The notes under the pieces: model-generated
The model's input: only the letters and a program-made list of their open reading frames with translations
The model's database searches: none
Told to the model about the DNA's origin: nothing
NCBI RefSeq assembly: GCF_009811415.1
Contig: NZ_BLIG01000044.1
Location: 27,382-91,381, forward strand
Direction of reading: 5' to 3'
Length of the DNA stretch: 64,000 bases
Source: Alteromonas sp. KUL106
GTDB taxonomy: Bacteria > Pseudomonadota > Gammaproteobacteria > Enterobacterales > Alteromonadaceae
Made by a program: the position numbers and the translations under genes
In this document: positions 35,955-42,835 of the stretch, one piece after another
How positions within the stretch are numbered: the first letter of the stretch is position 1
Layout: each line of letters begins with the position of its first letter

Positions 35955-37139
35955 GTGTTTGAAAAAGTTATACTAAAAAGCTCAGATAGCGGCGCTGCTA
36001 TAACAGCAGGAGAGTTAGCTGAAGCTCTTCTCTACTATCAAAATGTACATCTTGTTTTAGATTATGGCAGCGTCATGGGGCTTATAAGGCAGATTGGTAT
36101 GCCTAATCTACTGACTACCCTCAATAGGCCTAATGTATCTGCTATATATACAGAGCAAATGCTTACGGTACTCCCCCAAACTATTAATAATAGGCAGTAT
36201 TTCTCTTTCGAAGCAATTAGGATTTGTGGCAGTGAATTAGTTGGACAACTACATTCAGCTAAGCGACGGTTTACATTTATGTTGGAAGATAAGTGTAATA
36301 TCCCTAGAAAACGGGCGATGTTGTACCAAGAACGATTTAGGAAGCTTGCACCATTTAAACGGATAACAGACGATAGCTTTATTGAAGGAGGGCTCATTAG
36401 AGCCGCGCATGAAGAACTGGCGGATAAAAATCTAGTTAAGGATGCTATTAAAGTTAGCCTTAAGCACTCAGTCGGCTTGCAACATATACCAGAGCATTTT
36501 GAGTATAGAGTATTTCTCGAAGAGAATAGGTTTACAGTTGACACAGACTTAGATTTTTCAGCCCTATCTAAAGTCTACAGCTCAAGGTGGGGGGGCAGCC
36601 TGTCAGTAGTAAACCCTCTTCTTGATTTTTTTATTTTCAAAAGTGATTTAGCATTTGCAGCACATTATGGAAGTGAAATTTACACTTCACACCGAACATC
36701 AGATTTGATTGACCTTAAATGCAAAGGGCTACTACGACGAATAAATTTGGATAAAACAAATATAAATAGTTTTAGTCGAACAGTGACGCAAAATGCACCA
36801 AAGCTACGAGACGTGATCAATAGCGGCGAAAGAACATACGATGAATTTTTAGTTCTGCTAGATAAAGCTGAGAAATTCAAAAAATGGATTGGAAATAAGT
36901 CACCCGAACAGGAATTGATTTCCGAATACCTGAAGGACATATCCAGTGAACCTACGATTTCGAAACTTCCCAGCAAGCTAATTCGCTATTTCTTCACGAC
37001 TGCAATCGGGATGATAGAACCTATCACTGGTAATGCGTTGTCATTAACAGATACATTTCTAGTTGAAAAGATGTTGGGAGGTTGGCGACCCAACCGCTTT
37101 GTAACAGAAAATTTAAGCCCATTTGTAGATGTTGAGTGA
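35955..37139 (+). CDS. Unknown accessory protein, partner of the preceding gene
   Basis: 394 residues starting at GTG; no upstream in-frame start exists before a stop. No catalytic motif I recognise. The N-terminus (AAITAGELAEALLYYQNVHLVLDYGSVMGLIRQIGMP) and the C-terminus (GWRPNRFVTENLSPFVDVE) look conserved in style but belong to no named domain I know. No signal peptide or clear membrane helix, so cytosolic. Its place at the end of a recombinase-flanked stretch and its pairing with a TPR-like membrane protein invite a defence or stress role, which is inference only. Confidence 0.5.
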   Translation: MFEKVILKSSDSGAAITAGELAEALLYYQNVHLVLDYGSVMGLIRQIGMPNLLTTLNRPNVSAIYTEQMLTVLPQTINNRQYFSFEAIRICGSELVGQLHSAKRRFTFMLEDKCNIPRKRAMLYQERFRKLAPFKRITDDSFIEGGLIRAAHEELADKNLVKDAIKVSLKHSVGLQHIPEHFEYRVFLEENRFTVDTDLDFSALSKVYSSRWGGSLSVVNPLLDFFIFKSDLAFAAHYGSEIYTSHRTSDLIDLKCKGLLRRINLDKTNINSFSRTVTQNAPKLRDVINSGERTYDEFLVLLDKAEKFKKWIGNKSPEQELISEYLKDISSEPTISKLPSKLIRYFFTTAIGMIEPITGNALSLTDTFLVEKMLGGWRPNRFVTENLSPFVDVE

Positions 37140-37269
37140 AGTCTAGTCGATTTAGTGAGGCTAAATAATAAGCCTCAATTGAATCAGTGTAATTACGTCA
37201 AAATCGCTTGGTACTTATACCGTCAGTATCCCTTGGTAATCACACTACTACACCTCAATACTAGACACC

Positions 37270-38517
37270 TCAATTTGAGTCAACTACCTTTAACTGCTTA
37301 ACACTAGTAACTGAAAAACAGCCCGTCGCAGCTTCAAGAATATGCTCACTCCACCAATTCATCATAGGGCGGCGTCGTTCTAAATAGTCAGTTCTGTTAT
37401 AAGCACTCCGTACTTGGTTATCATCTACGTGCGCAAGTGCTGCTTCAATTAAATCGCGGTCAAAACCTTGTTCATTTAGCGTAGTGCTCGCTAATGAACG
37501 CAGGCCGTGGCTAACTAAACGGCCTGCGAAGCCCATCCGTTTGAGGGCCATGTTTGCTGTTTGGCTATTACATGGCTTTTTTGGGTCTCGGTCAGAAGGG
37601 AATACAAACTCTCGATGTCCGCTGATTGGTTTCATTACTTCGAGAATAGCCAGCATTTGGTCAGTAAGTGGGATACGCTGATCTCTGCGTTTTTTCATTC
37701 GTTCCGACGGGATTGTCCAAACCTTACTTTCCATATCAATCTCTTTCCACATAGCACCAGATGCTTCGCTCGGCCTTGTCATTGTGTGGAGTTGCCATTC
37801 AATAAGACAGCGTGTGGTTCGCTTAATACTAGCATTTGCGATAGCTCCCATAAGCTCTGGTAGTTCTGCTGGCTTTAATGCAGCCATATTTTCTTTTTTC
37901 GGCTTTTTAAAAGCCGCTTTAATTCCTACCAGTGGGTTAGCTTGAATAAACCCACAGTTTGTAGCGAAGTTCATAATTTCATTTAGGCGCTGTGATAGGC
38001 GTTTTACTGTTTCTAAACTTCCTTTAGCCTCAATCGGCTTAAGTAAGTCGATAATTTGAGGGGCAGTAATAGCACTTACCGGAACTTTCGATATTGAAGG
38101 GAATATGTGTAACTCTAAAGAACGCCAGATATCAACGGCGTAGTCAGGTGTAATATCGTCCTTTTTAATTTCAAACCATTCTTTAGCCACGTTGCTGAAA
38201 GTATGCTGGTGGACAGACTTATATTCTTGCTGCTGACGTTTTCGCTCTTCTTGGGGGTCAATGCCTTGGGCAAGTAACTCGTTTGCTTCAAGCGTCGCTT
38301 TACGAGCATTCGCTAGTGATAGGTCAGGATATTTACCTAGACTGAGATTAGCTCTTTTACGGCTGGTAGGCCTGTAGTAATTAAATATCCAATTTTTAGA
38401 ACCATTTGGCTTAATACGAAGTCGCAGGCCATCACCATCAAACAGGTTATATTCTTTTTCGCTTGGCTTTGCAGATTTGATTTCTTTATCAGATAGCCGT
38501 GTAGTAACTTTTGCCAT
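37270..38517 (-). CDS. P4-type tyrosine integrase
   Basis: 415 residues from the ATG at 38517 (a TTG start at 38559 would overlap arm-type motifs). The N-terminal DUF4102 arm-binding domain (YNLFDGDGLRLRIKPNGSK, LSLGKYPDLSLANARKA) is followed by a core-binding domain and the catalytic domain: Arg in HTMTRPSEASGA, HGLRS (HxxR), ALAHVDDNQVRSAYNRTDY with the nucleophile Tyr. Integrases of this type insert at tRNA and ssrA 3' ends; here the gene lies immediately beside ssrA, about 165 bp away. It is the likely agent of island insertion. Confidence 0.93.
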   Translation of the reverse strand: MAKVTTRLSDKEIKSAKPSEKEYNLFDGDGLRLRIKPNGSKNWIFNYYRPTSRKRANLSLGKYPDLSLANARKATLEANELLAQGIDPQEERKRQQQEYKSVHQHTFSNVAKEWFEIKKDDITPDYAVDIWRSLELHIFPSISKVPVSAITAPQIIDLLKPIEAKGSLETVKRLSQRLNEIMNFATNCGFIQANPLVGIKAAFKKPKKENMAALKPAELPELMGAIANASIKRTTRCLIEWQLHTMTRPSEASGAMWKEIDMESKVWTIPSERMKKRRDQRIPLTDQMLAILEVMKPISGHREFVFPSDRDPKKPCNSQTANMALKRMGFAGRLVSHGLRSLASTTLNEQGFDRDLIEAALAHVDDNQVRSAYNRTDYLERRRPMMNWWSEHILEAATGCFSVTSVKQLKVVDSN

Positions 38518-38520
38518 AAT

Positions 38521-38570
38521 GGGTACACCAATTTCATCTAGTTTGCGTAGTGTACCCAATGGTGTACCTA
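38521..38570. other. Right arm-type motifs beside the integrase start
   Basis: GTGTACCCA-N3-GTGTACCTA at 38550-38570, plus an inverted copy GGGTACACC at 38521-38529. The first pair mirrors the left-end pair in both sequence and spacing. The position over the integrase promoter also suggests autoregulation. Confidence 0.65.
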
Positions 38571-38645
38571 AAGATCAAAGAAGCTAGAGGAAGCTATTGA
38601 ACGTTAAAATACGCTAAGTTATTGATTTTACGTTGATGAAGGCAT

Positions 38646-38670
38646 AAAAAAAGACGTCATAGGACGTCTT
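38646..38670 (-). terminator. Element-supplied terminator downstream of ssrA
   Basis: On the minus strand AAGACGTC-CTAT-GACGTCTT followed by seven T, 13 bases after the tmRNA CCA end. It lies on the island side of the core, so it replaces the host terminator now found at the other end. Confidence 0.8.
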
Positions 38671-38682
38671 AATTTATTGAAT

Positions 38683-39041
38683 TGGTGGAGCTGGCGGGAT
38701 TTGAACCCGCGTCCAGAAAATGTCTACCTTTGGTACTACATGCTTAGTTTGTCATTTATTTAACTGCTTGGAACTCCGACAAACAGGATTTCCTTGCAGC
38801 TGGCCTGATACTATTTCGCGGTTCACCCTCAGACAAGGTTCCCTCGCTATCCTACTTGGATGACCTTCCGAATCCCCGCTAGCAGGAAAAGACTAGGGTG
38901 GAAGGGCCTATGCCGGGTATTAAGCGGCTAGTGCGTATGTTTCGTCGTTTGCGACTATTTAAATGCGGCTTTTTAAGAGGCAAACCGCTCCTCTGCATGC
39001 ACCTCCGGCTTCCTAGATCCTGTCGAATCCTAATCAGCCCC
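38683..39041 (-). ncRNA. ssrA: tmRNA (transfer-messenger RNA)
   Basis: The 5' end GGGGCTGATTAGGATTCGAC is at 39041-39022, and the 3' tRNA-like end GGTTCAAATCCCGCCAGC followed by TCCACCA reaches 38683, giving 359 nt. The tag frame reads A-ANDETYALAA-stop in the usual position: GCA at 38952-38950, stop TAA at 38922-38920. tmRNA rescues stalled ribosomes with SmpB, which is encoded about 1.7 kb away. The last bases of the gene are the island attachment core. Confidence 0.97.
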
Positions 39042-39433
39042 GAGTGTGATTGCTAATCATAGCACAATTGTTACTTGGTGAAATACATTCTTTTGAAAAA
39101 TACTATAAATTTTAAGGGTTTGGCTATAAATCAACCAAAGATAACATCTGGTTTTTCAAAAGCTTACTTATTTAGGCCTTGCGTGAATCTACGCTTCGGT
39201 AAAAATGCATAACAACCTGTGCTGTTCAGCTTTTAAAGATATGGGGCTGCCTTGGCCAATTTCAAGTGCTAAAGGGTAATGACAAAACAAATAAAAGTAA
39301 TTTATGAAATTAGACGACCCTTTTCATTTGATTATATTAGCGAACTTTTAAGGAAATAGTGCTGTTGTAATGATGCAATTAAAGGCAAGAACCATTAAAG
39401 TACGAGGGCATAATTAAAAGGCTTGTAGTGTAA
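39042..39433. promoter_or_regulatory. Divergent promoter region of ssrA and the flavin oxidoreductase gene
   Basis: 392 bp without a supported gene. On the minus strand TATGAT (39056-39061) lies 14 bases before the tmRNA 5' end and is a good -10 candidate, with TTCACC about 15 bases further upstream as a weak -35. On the oxidoreductase side the sequence is A+T-rich, but I see no operator or riboswitch. Confidence 0.5.
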
Positions 39434-40657
39434 ATGTCTTCAGATTCTATATTGTATTCCCCTTATACCTTGCCCTGTGGCGTGACAGTAAGAAACCGTC
39501 TTGTTAAAGCCGCAATGGAAGAAAACATGTCGAGTAAAGGAAACATACCAGGCGAATCGCTTTATTCGCTTTATCGGTATTGGGCCCACGGTCATTTAGG
39601 TATGGTGATCACTGGAAATGTTATGGTGGATAAAGGCGCGATGACAGGTCCAGGCGGCGTTGCATTGGAAAAAGACACTGAACTTGCTCCCTTTCAGAAA
39701 TGGGCAAAAATTATTAAGTCGAACGGGGCGCTCGCAGTGATGCAAATAAACCACCCCGGCCGACAAGTGTTCAAGGCAATGCGGGGTAAGGCGATTGCAC
39801 CTTCCGCTGTTCCCTTGGATATGGGTAAGCATTCAAAATTGTTTGCGAAGCCTCGTGAGATGACCTGCCAAGATATTCACGATGTATGCAAGCGCTTTGT
39901 TCAAACGGCAAAGCAAGCCGAAAAAGCAGGGTTTGACGGCGTTGAAATTCACGCTGCTCACGGTTATCTGCTTACGCAGTTTTTATCTCCGCTTACTAAT
40001 CAGCGCCAAGACGAGTGGGGTGGTTCGATCATCAATCGTGCGCGCTTGCTTATTAACATAGTTAGCCAAGTTAGGGCAGTCTGTTCTAAAGAATTTATCG
40101 TCATGGTGAAACTCAACTCTGCTGACTTTCAGAAAAATGGATTTTCATTTGACGATTCCTGTGAAGTGGTAAACCGACTAGAAGCACTGGGCGTGGACGT
40201 TGTTGAATTGTCTGGCGGAAGTTATGAAGCGCCTGCGATGCAGGGGCAAACCCGAGATGATACCACCCTTGCGCGAGAAGCATACTTTTTAGAATTTGCG
40301 CAAGCGCTGGTAAGTAAAACGGACATTCCGCTTATGACAACAGGTGGTATTAAGCGGGCTGAAGTAGCTGAAAAAGTTGTGGAGGAGGGGTGTGCGTTAG
40401 TGGGTTTAGCCAGTGCGTTAGCTATTACTCCAGACCTTTCAAAAAAATGGCAACAGGAGTGGGCTTATTCGGGCATTATTCCGCATTGTACGTGGAAAGA
40501 TAAATCACTCGCTAGCCTTGCAAATATGGCGATGGTACGCAGACAACTGAGGCGCTTAGGGAACAATCTCACCACCTTAAGAAACCCATCGCCGCTGTGG
40601 AGTCTTATTCTTGATATGCTGCATCGCAAGAAAATGACAAAACGAGACGTTGGCTAA
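39434..40657 (+). CDS. Old-yellow-enzyme-family NADH:flavin oxidoreductase
   Basis: 407 residues with the FMN-dependent TIM-barrel motifs: YTLPCGVTVRNRLVKAAMEE, MQINHPGRQ, AEKAGFDGVEIHAAHGYLLTQFLSP, NQRQDEWGGSIINRARLL, VELSGGSYE and LMTTGGIKR. The HAAHGYL catalytic His/Tyr region is intact. This places it with 2,4-dienoyl-CoA-reductase-like or xenobiotic-reducing OYEs, without the extra flavin domain. The substrate cannot be inferred. Monocistronic. Confidence 0.88.
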   Translation: MSSDSILYSPYTLPCGVTVRNRLVKAAMEENMSSKGNIPGESLYSLYRYWAHGHLGMVITGNVMVDKGAMTGPGGVALEKDTELAPFQKWAKIIKSNGALAVMQINHPGRQVFKAMRGKAIAPSAVPLDMGKHSKLFAKPREMTCQDIHDVCKRFVQTAKQAEKAGFDGVEIHAAHGYLLTQFLSPLTNQRQDEWGGSIINRARLLINIVSQVRAVCSKEFIVMVKLNSADFQKNGFSFDDSCEVVNRLEALGVDVVELSGGSYEAPAMQGQTRDDTTLAREAYFLEFAQALVSKTDIPLMTTGGIKRAEVAEKVVEEGCALVGLASALAITPDLSKKWQQEWAYSGIIPHCTWKDKSLASLANMAMVRRQLRRLGNNLTTLRNPSPLWSLILDMLHRKKMTKRDVG

Positions 40658-40755
40658 TGATTTAGTTCCTCCCTTTTAAACGTCGAGAGACGCCGGTGAA
40701 GGTATTTAAATTGTTCAAATACTGATGTGAACGCAGTACAAAGAAGAACACAGCG

Positions 40756-41235
40756 TTAAACGCTGTGTTTCATCATTCTTTCTTTTTGACGCTGCCAATC
40801 TTTGTCTTTGATGGTGTCACGCTTATCGTGGGCGTGCTTACCTTTTGCTAAGTGTATTTCTAATTTCACCCAGCACTTTTTCCAGTACATTGATGTAGCA
40901 ACGATTGAGTAACCTTGGCGGTCACGAGCACCCATCAGACGGTCTATTTCACGCTTGTTTAGTAATAACTTACGTGCGCGCTCAGGGGCCGCAATAACGT
41001 GGGTAGATGCTTGATTCAATGGACTGATGCGGCATCCCACTAAATACGCCTCAGCATTTTGAATAATAACGTAGGCGTCGGTAATATTGACTTTACCGGC
41101 ACGAATACTTTTGATTTCCCACCCTTGAAGCTCAAGTCCTGCTTCGAACTTATCTTCTAGGAAATAGTCGTGGCGCGCCTTTTTATTCTGCGCGATATTT
41201 CCAGTGGAGTTTTTGTTGGCTTTATTCTTTTTCAT
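40756..41235 (-). CDS. smpB: SsrA-binding protein SmpB
   Basis: 159 residues with the SmpB core: ARHDYFLEDKFEAGLELQGWEIKSIRAGKVNITDAYV, GCRISPLNQAS, ARKLLLNKREIDRL and the basic C-terminal tail LAKGKHAHDKRDTIKDKDWQRQKERMM that inserts in the mRNA channel. It works with tmRNA in trans-translation and is encoded near ssrA. A palindrome ACACAGCGTT/AACGCTGTGT overlaps its stop codon (40747-40769) and may terminate the converging oxidoreductase transcript. Confidence 0.97.
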   Translation of the reverse strand: MKKNKANKNSTGNIAQNKKARHDYFLEDKFEAGLELQGWEIKSIRAGKVNITDAYVIIQNAEAYLVGCRISPLNQASTHVIAAPERARKLLLNKREIDRLMGARDRQGYSIVATSMYWKKCWVKLEIHLAKGKHAHDKRDTIKDKDWQRQKERMMKHSV

Positions 41236-41479
41236 GCTGGCTATTATACTGATTGTTCAAAGGAATGTCTTTAGTTGTCATAAATTACAATAATTGATTG
41301 TCGGCGAAGTGTGATTTCTGAGCGGAGTATGCTTTATCCAATTCACCTTCTTACCTGTCCCGATATCATTACCTTAACACTAAATACTGATATGGGGTCG
41401 TTCAGGGTAAAACCGAATACGAGCGCAGCAATTTTTCTGTGATACAATGCCGGCAAAAGTGTTAATAATAGTGGGATCA

Positions 41480-41911
41480 ATGCCAAGTATTCATAGAAGT
41501 GCGCTAGTAGCACATAGCGCAGAAGCCATGTATAACTTAGTCAACGATGTAGCTTCCTATCCTGAGTTTTTGCCAGGTTGTGCGGATAGCAAAATTCTCG
41601 ACACATCAGCCCAAAATATGAAGGCGTCTTTATTGGTCGCCAAAGCGGGCATTAAGCAGTGGTTTACTACTCACAATGTGTTAGTGCCGGGAAAAAGTAT
41701 TCAAATGCAGCTGGTTGACGGCCCATTTCGTACACTTACTGGCGGTTGGACATTTTCTGCCCTCTCTGAAGAGGCGTGTAAAATTGAACTTAACTTAGAG
41801 TTTGAGTTTAGCAACAAGCTTGCGGAAATGGCATTTGGTAAGGTATTCAATAGCTTGGCAAGCAGTATGGTGACTGCCTTTACTGAGCGGGCACGGAGTG
41901 TCTACGCATGA
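41480..41911 (+). CDS. ratA: RatA-family START/COQ10-like protein
   Basis: 143 residues with the family's conserved run: RSALVAHSAEAMYNLVNDV, YPEFLPGCADSKI, LVDGPFRTLTGGW and LEFEFSNKLAEMAFGKVF. The fold is a START-like lipid-binding pocket; E. coli RatA has been reported as an inhibitor of 70S association and the family is related to the ubiquinone-binding COQ10. The start at 41480 matches the N-terminus of E. coli RatA; an upstream ATG at 41447 is possible. The stop overlaps the rnfH-like gene (ATGA). It is divergent from smpB, as is usual. Confidence 0.9.
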   Translation: MPSIHRSALVAHSAEAMYNLVNDVASYPEFLPGCADSKILDTSAQNMKASLLVAKAGIKQWFTTHNVLVPGKSIQMQLVDGPFRTLTGGWTFSALSEEACKIELNLEFEFSNKLAEMAFGKVFNSLASSMVTAFTERARSVYA

Positions 41912-42255
41912 GCAATAAACTCATCAACATTGAAGTTGCGTATGCGCTTCCTACTCAGCAAGCAATTGTTGATGTTGCTATTCACGAAAACGCGACGGTT
42001 GAAGAGGCGATCAAAGCCTCAAGTATTATGGAGCAATTCCCTGATATTGATTTAAAAACGACCAAAGTCGGGATTTGGAGCAGAGTAGTAAAGCTTAGAG
42101 ACACACTTACAGACGGTGATCGTATTGAAATTTATCGACCGCTTATTGCTGACCCAAAAGAAATTCGTAAACGGCGTGCAGAGAAAGCAAAGGAAGAAGG
42201 CAGGGCTGATAAAATTACTGGCGGTAAGGTGAACCCGCTTAAAGCGAAGTCATAA
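41908..42255 (+). CDS. RnfH/RatB-family ubiquitin-like protein
   Basis: 115 residues with beta-grasp features: INIEVAYALPTQQAIVDVAI, VEEAIKASSIMEQFPDIDL, KVGIWSRVVKLRDTLTDGDRIEIYRPL and DPKEIRKRRAEKAKEEGR. The family is widely found next to ratA; its function is not settled despite the RnfH name. Coupled to ratA by a four-base overlap. Confidence 0.88.
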   Translation: MSNKLINIEVAYALPTQQAIVDVAIHENATVEEAIKASSIMEQFPDIDLKTTKVGIWSRVVKLRDTLTDGDRIEIYRPLIADPKEIRKRRAEKAKEEGRADKITGGKVNPLKAKS

Positions 42256-42282
42256 ATAAAGTAATGAATTAGCGAACGCTTA

Positions 42283-42314
42283 TAAAAATGGCCTTTTTAA
42301 AAAAGGCCATTTTT
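42283..42314. terminator. Bidirectional rho-independent terminator
   Basis: AAAAATGGCCTTTTT/AAAAAGGCCATTTTT with a two-base centre, flanked by A and T runs. It separates the converging rnfH-like and marR genes. Confidence 0.85.
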
Positions 42315-42328
42315 GAATAATAAGCATA

Positions 42329-42805
42329 TTAGTTTTTATCTGAGATGCTGCCCAATTCTAAAAACGGAGATGCATCAATGTCCTCAGCGTCCATCATAGT
42401 TGCAATTCGTTGAACGGTTGCCACCATCTGGCTTTGTTCCCACTCTTTAAGCAGCGAGAAACGCTCAACAAAATGTTCCTGAAGAGGGCGAGGTGCGTCG
42501 ACAACTGCCTCTTTACCCCTTTCTGTAAGATAAACGCCAACTTTGCGTTTATCTTGCGTACTTCTGATACGTGTCGCTAGGTCTCGCGATTCCAGTCTGT
42601 CTAAAATATTAGTGATGGTGGCGGGGCTCAAATTAATGTTCTCCGCTATTTCACGCACCATGATGCCAGGGCGCTCTTCAATGTTCTGCATAACCAGTAG
42701 CTGTGGGCCGGTTAGGCCCACGTGCTTGCTTAGCTGCTTACTGCGCAAGTCTACAGCACGAATAATCCGCCGTAGTGCTACTAATAATTCTTCTTCTTTT
42801 CGCAT
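42329..42805 (-). CDS. MarR-family regulator beside a BCCT transporter
   Basis: 158 residues with the MarR winged helix: LTGPQLLVMQNIEERPGIMVREIAENINLSPATITNILDRLESRDLATRIRSTQDKRKVGVYLTERGKEA in segments of recognition helix and wing. It lies 30 bp downstream of the BCCT gene on the same strand and is likely cotranscribed. MarR proteins of the CosR/EctR type control compatible-solute genes in halophilic bacteria, so an osmolyte role is a reasonable inference; no ligand pocket can be read. Confidence 0.82.
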   Translation of the reverse strand: MRKEEELLVALRRIIRAVDLRSKQLSKHVGLTGPQLLVMQNIEERPGIMVREIAENINLSPATITNILDRLESRDLATRIRSTQDKRKVGVYLTERGKEAVVDAPRPLQEHFVERFSLLKEWEQSQMVATVQRIATMMDAEDIDASPFLELGSISDKN

Positions 42806-42835
42806 TATACTTCCAATTTACAAGTAACCTTCAGG

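Larger units (their letters stand above)
28822..38688. mobile_element. Genomic island integrated at the 3' end of ssrA
   Basis: About 9.9 kb bounded by the short direct repeat GAATTGGTGG, with a P4-type integrase adjacent to ssrA reading away from it. The interior is visibly more A+T-rich than the flanks and carries typical accessory genes: AlpA regulator, two tyrosine recombinases, one serine recombinase, an FRG-domain protein and several unknowns. Paired arm-type motifs occur about 80 bp inside the left end and about 110 bp inside the right end. No replication, mobilisation or phage structural genes are visible, so it may need a helper or be stably resident. Confidence 0.85.

Noticed and set aside
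36062..36544. 160-residue minus-strand frame in the island
   Set aside because: Antisense of the 394-residue gene, which has the better codon pattern and an open full length.
38683..38740. tRNA gene at the island boundary
   Set aside because: The T-arm and CCA belong to the tRNA-like end of tmRNA; there is no anticodon arm, and the tag reading frame and 5' end of ssrA are present.
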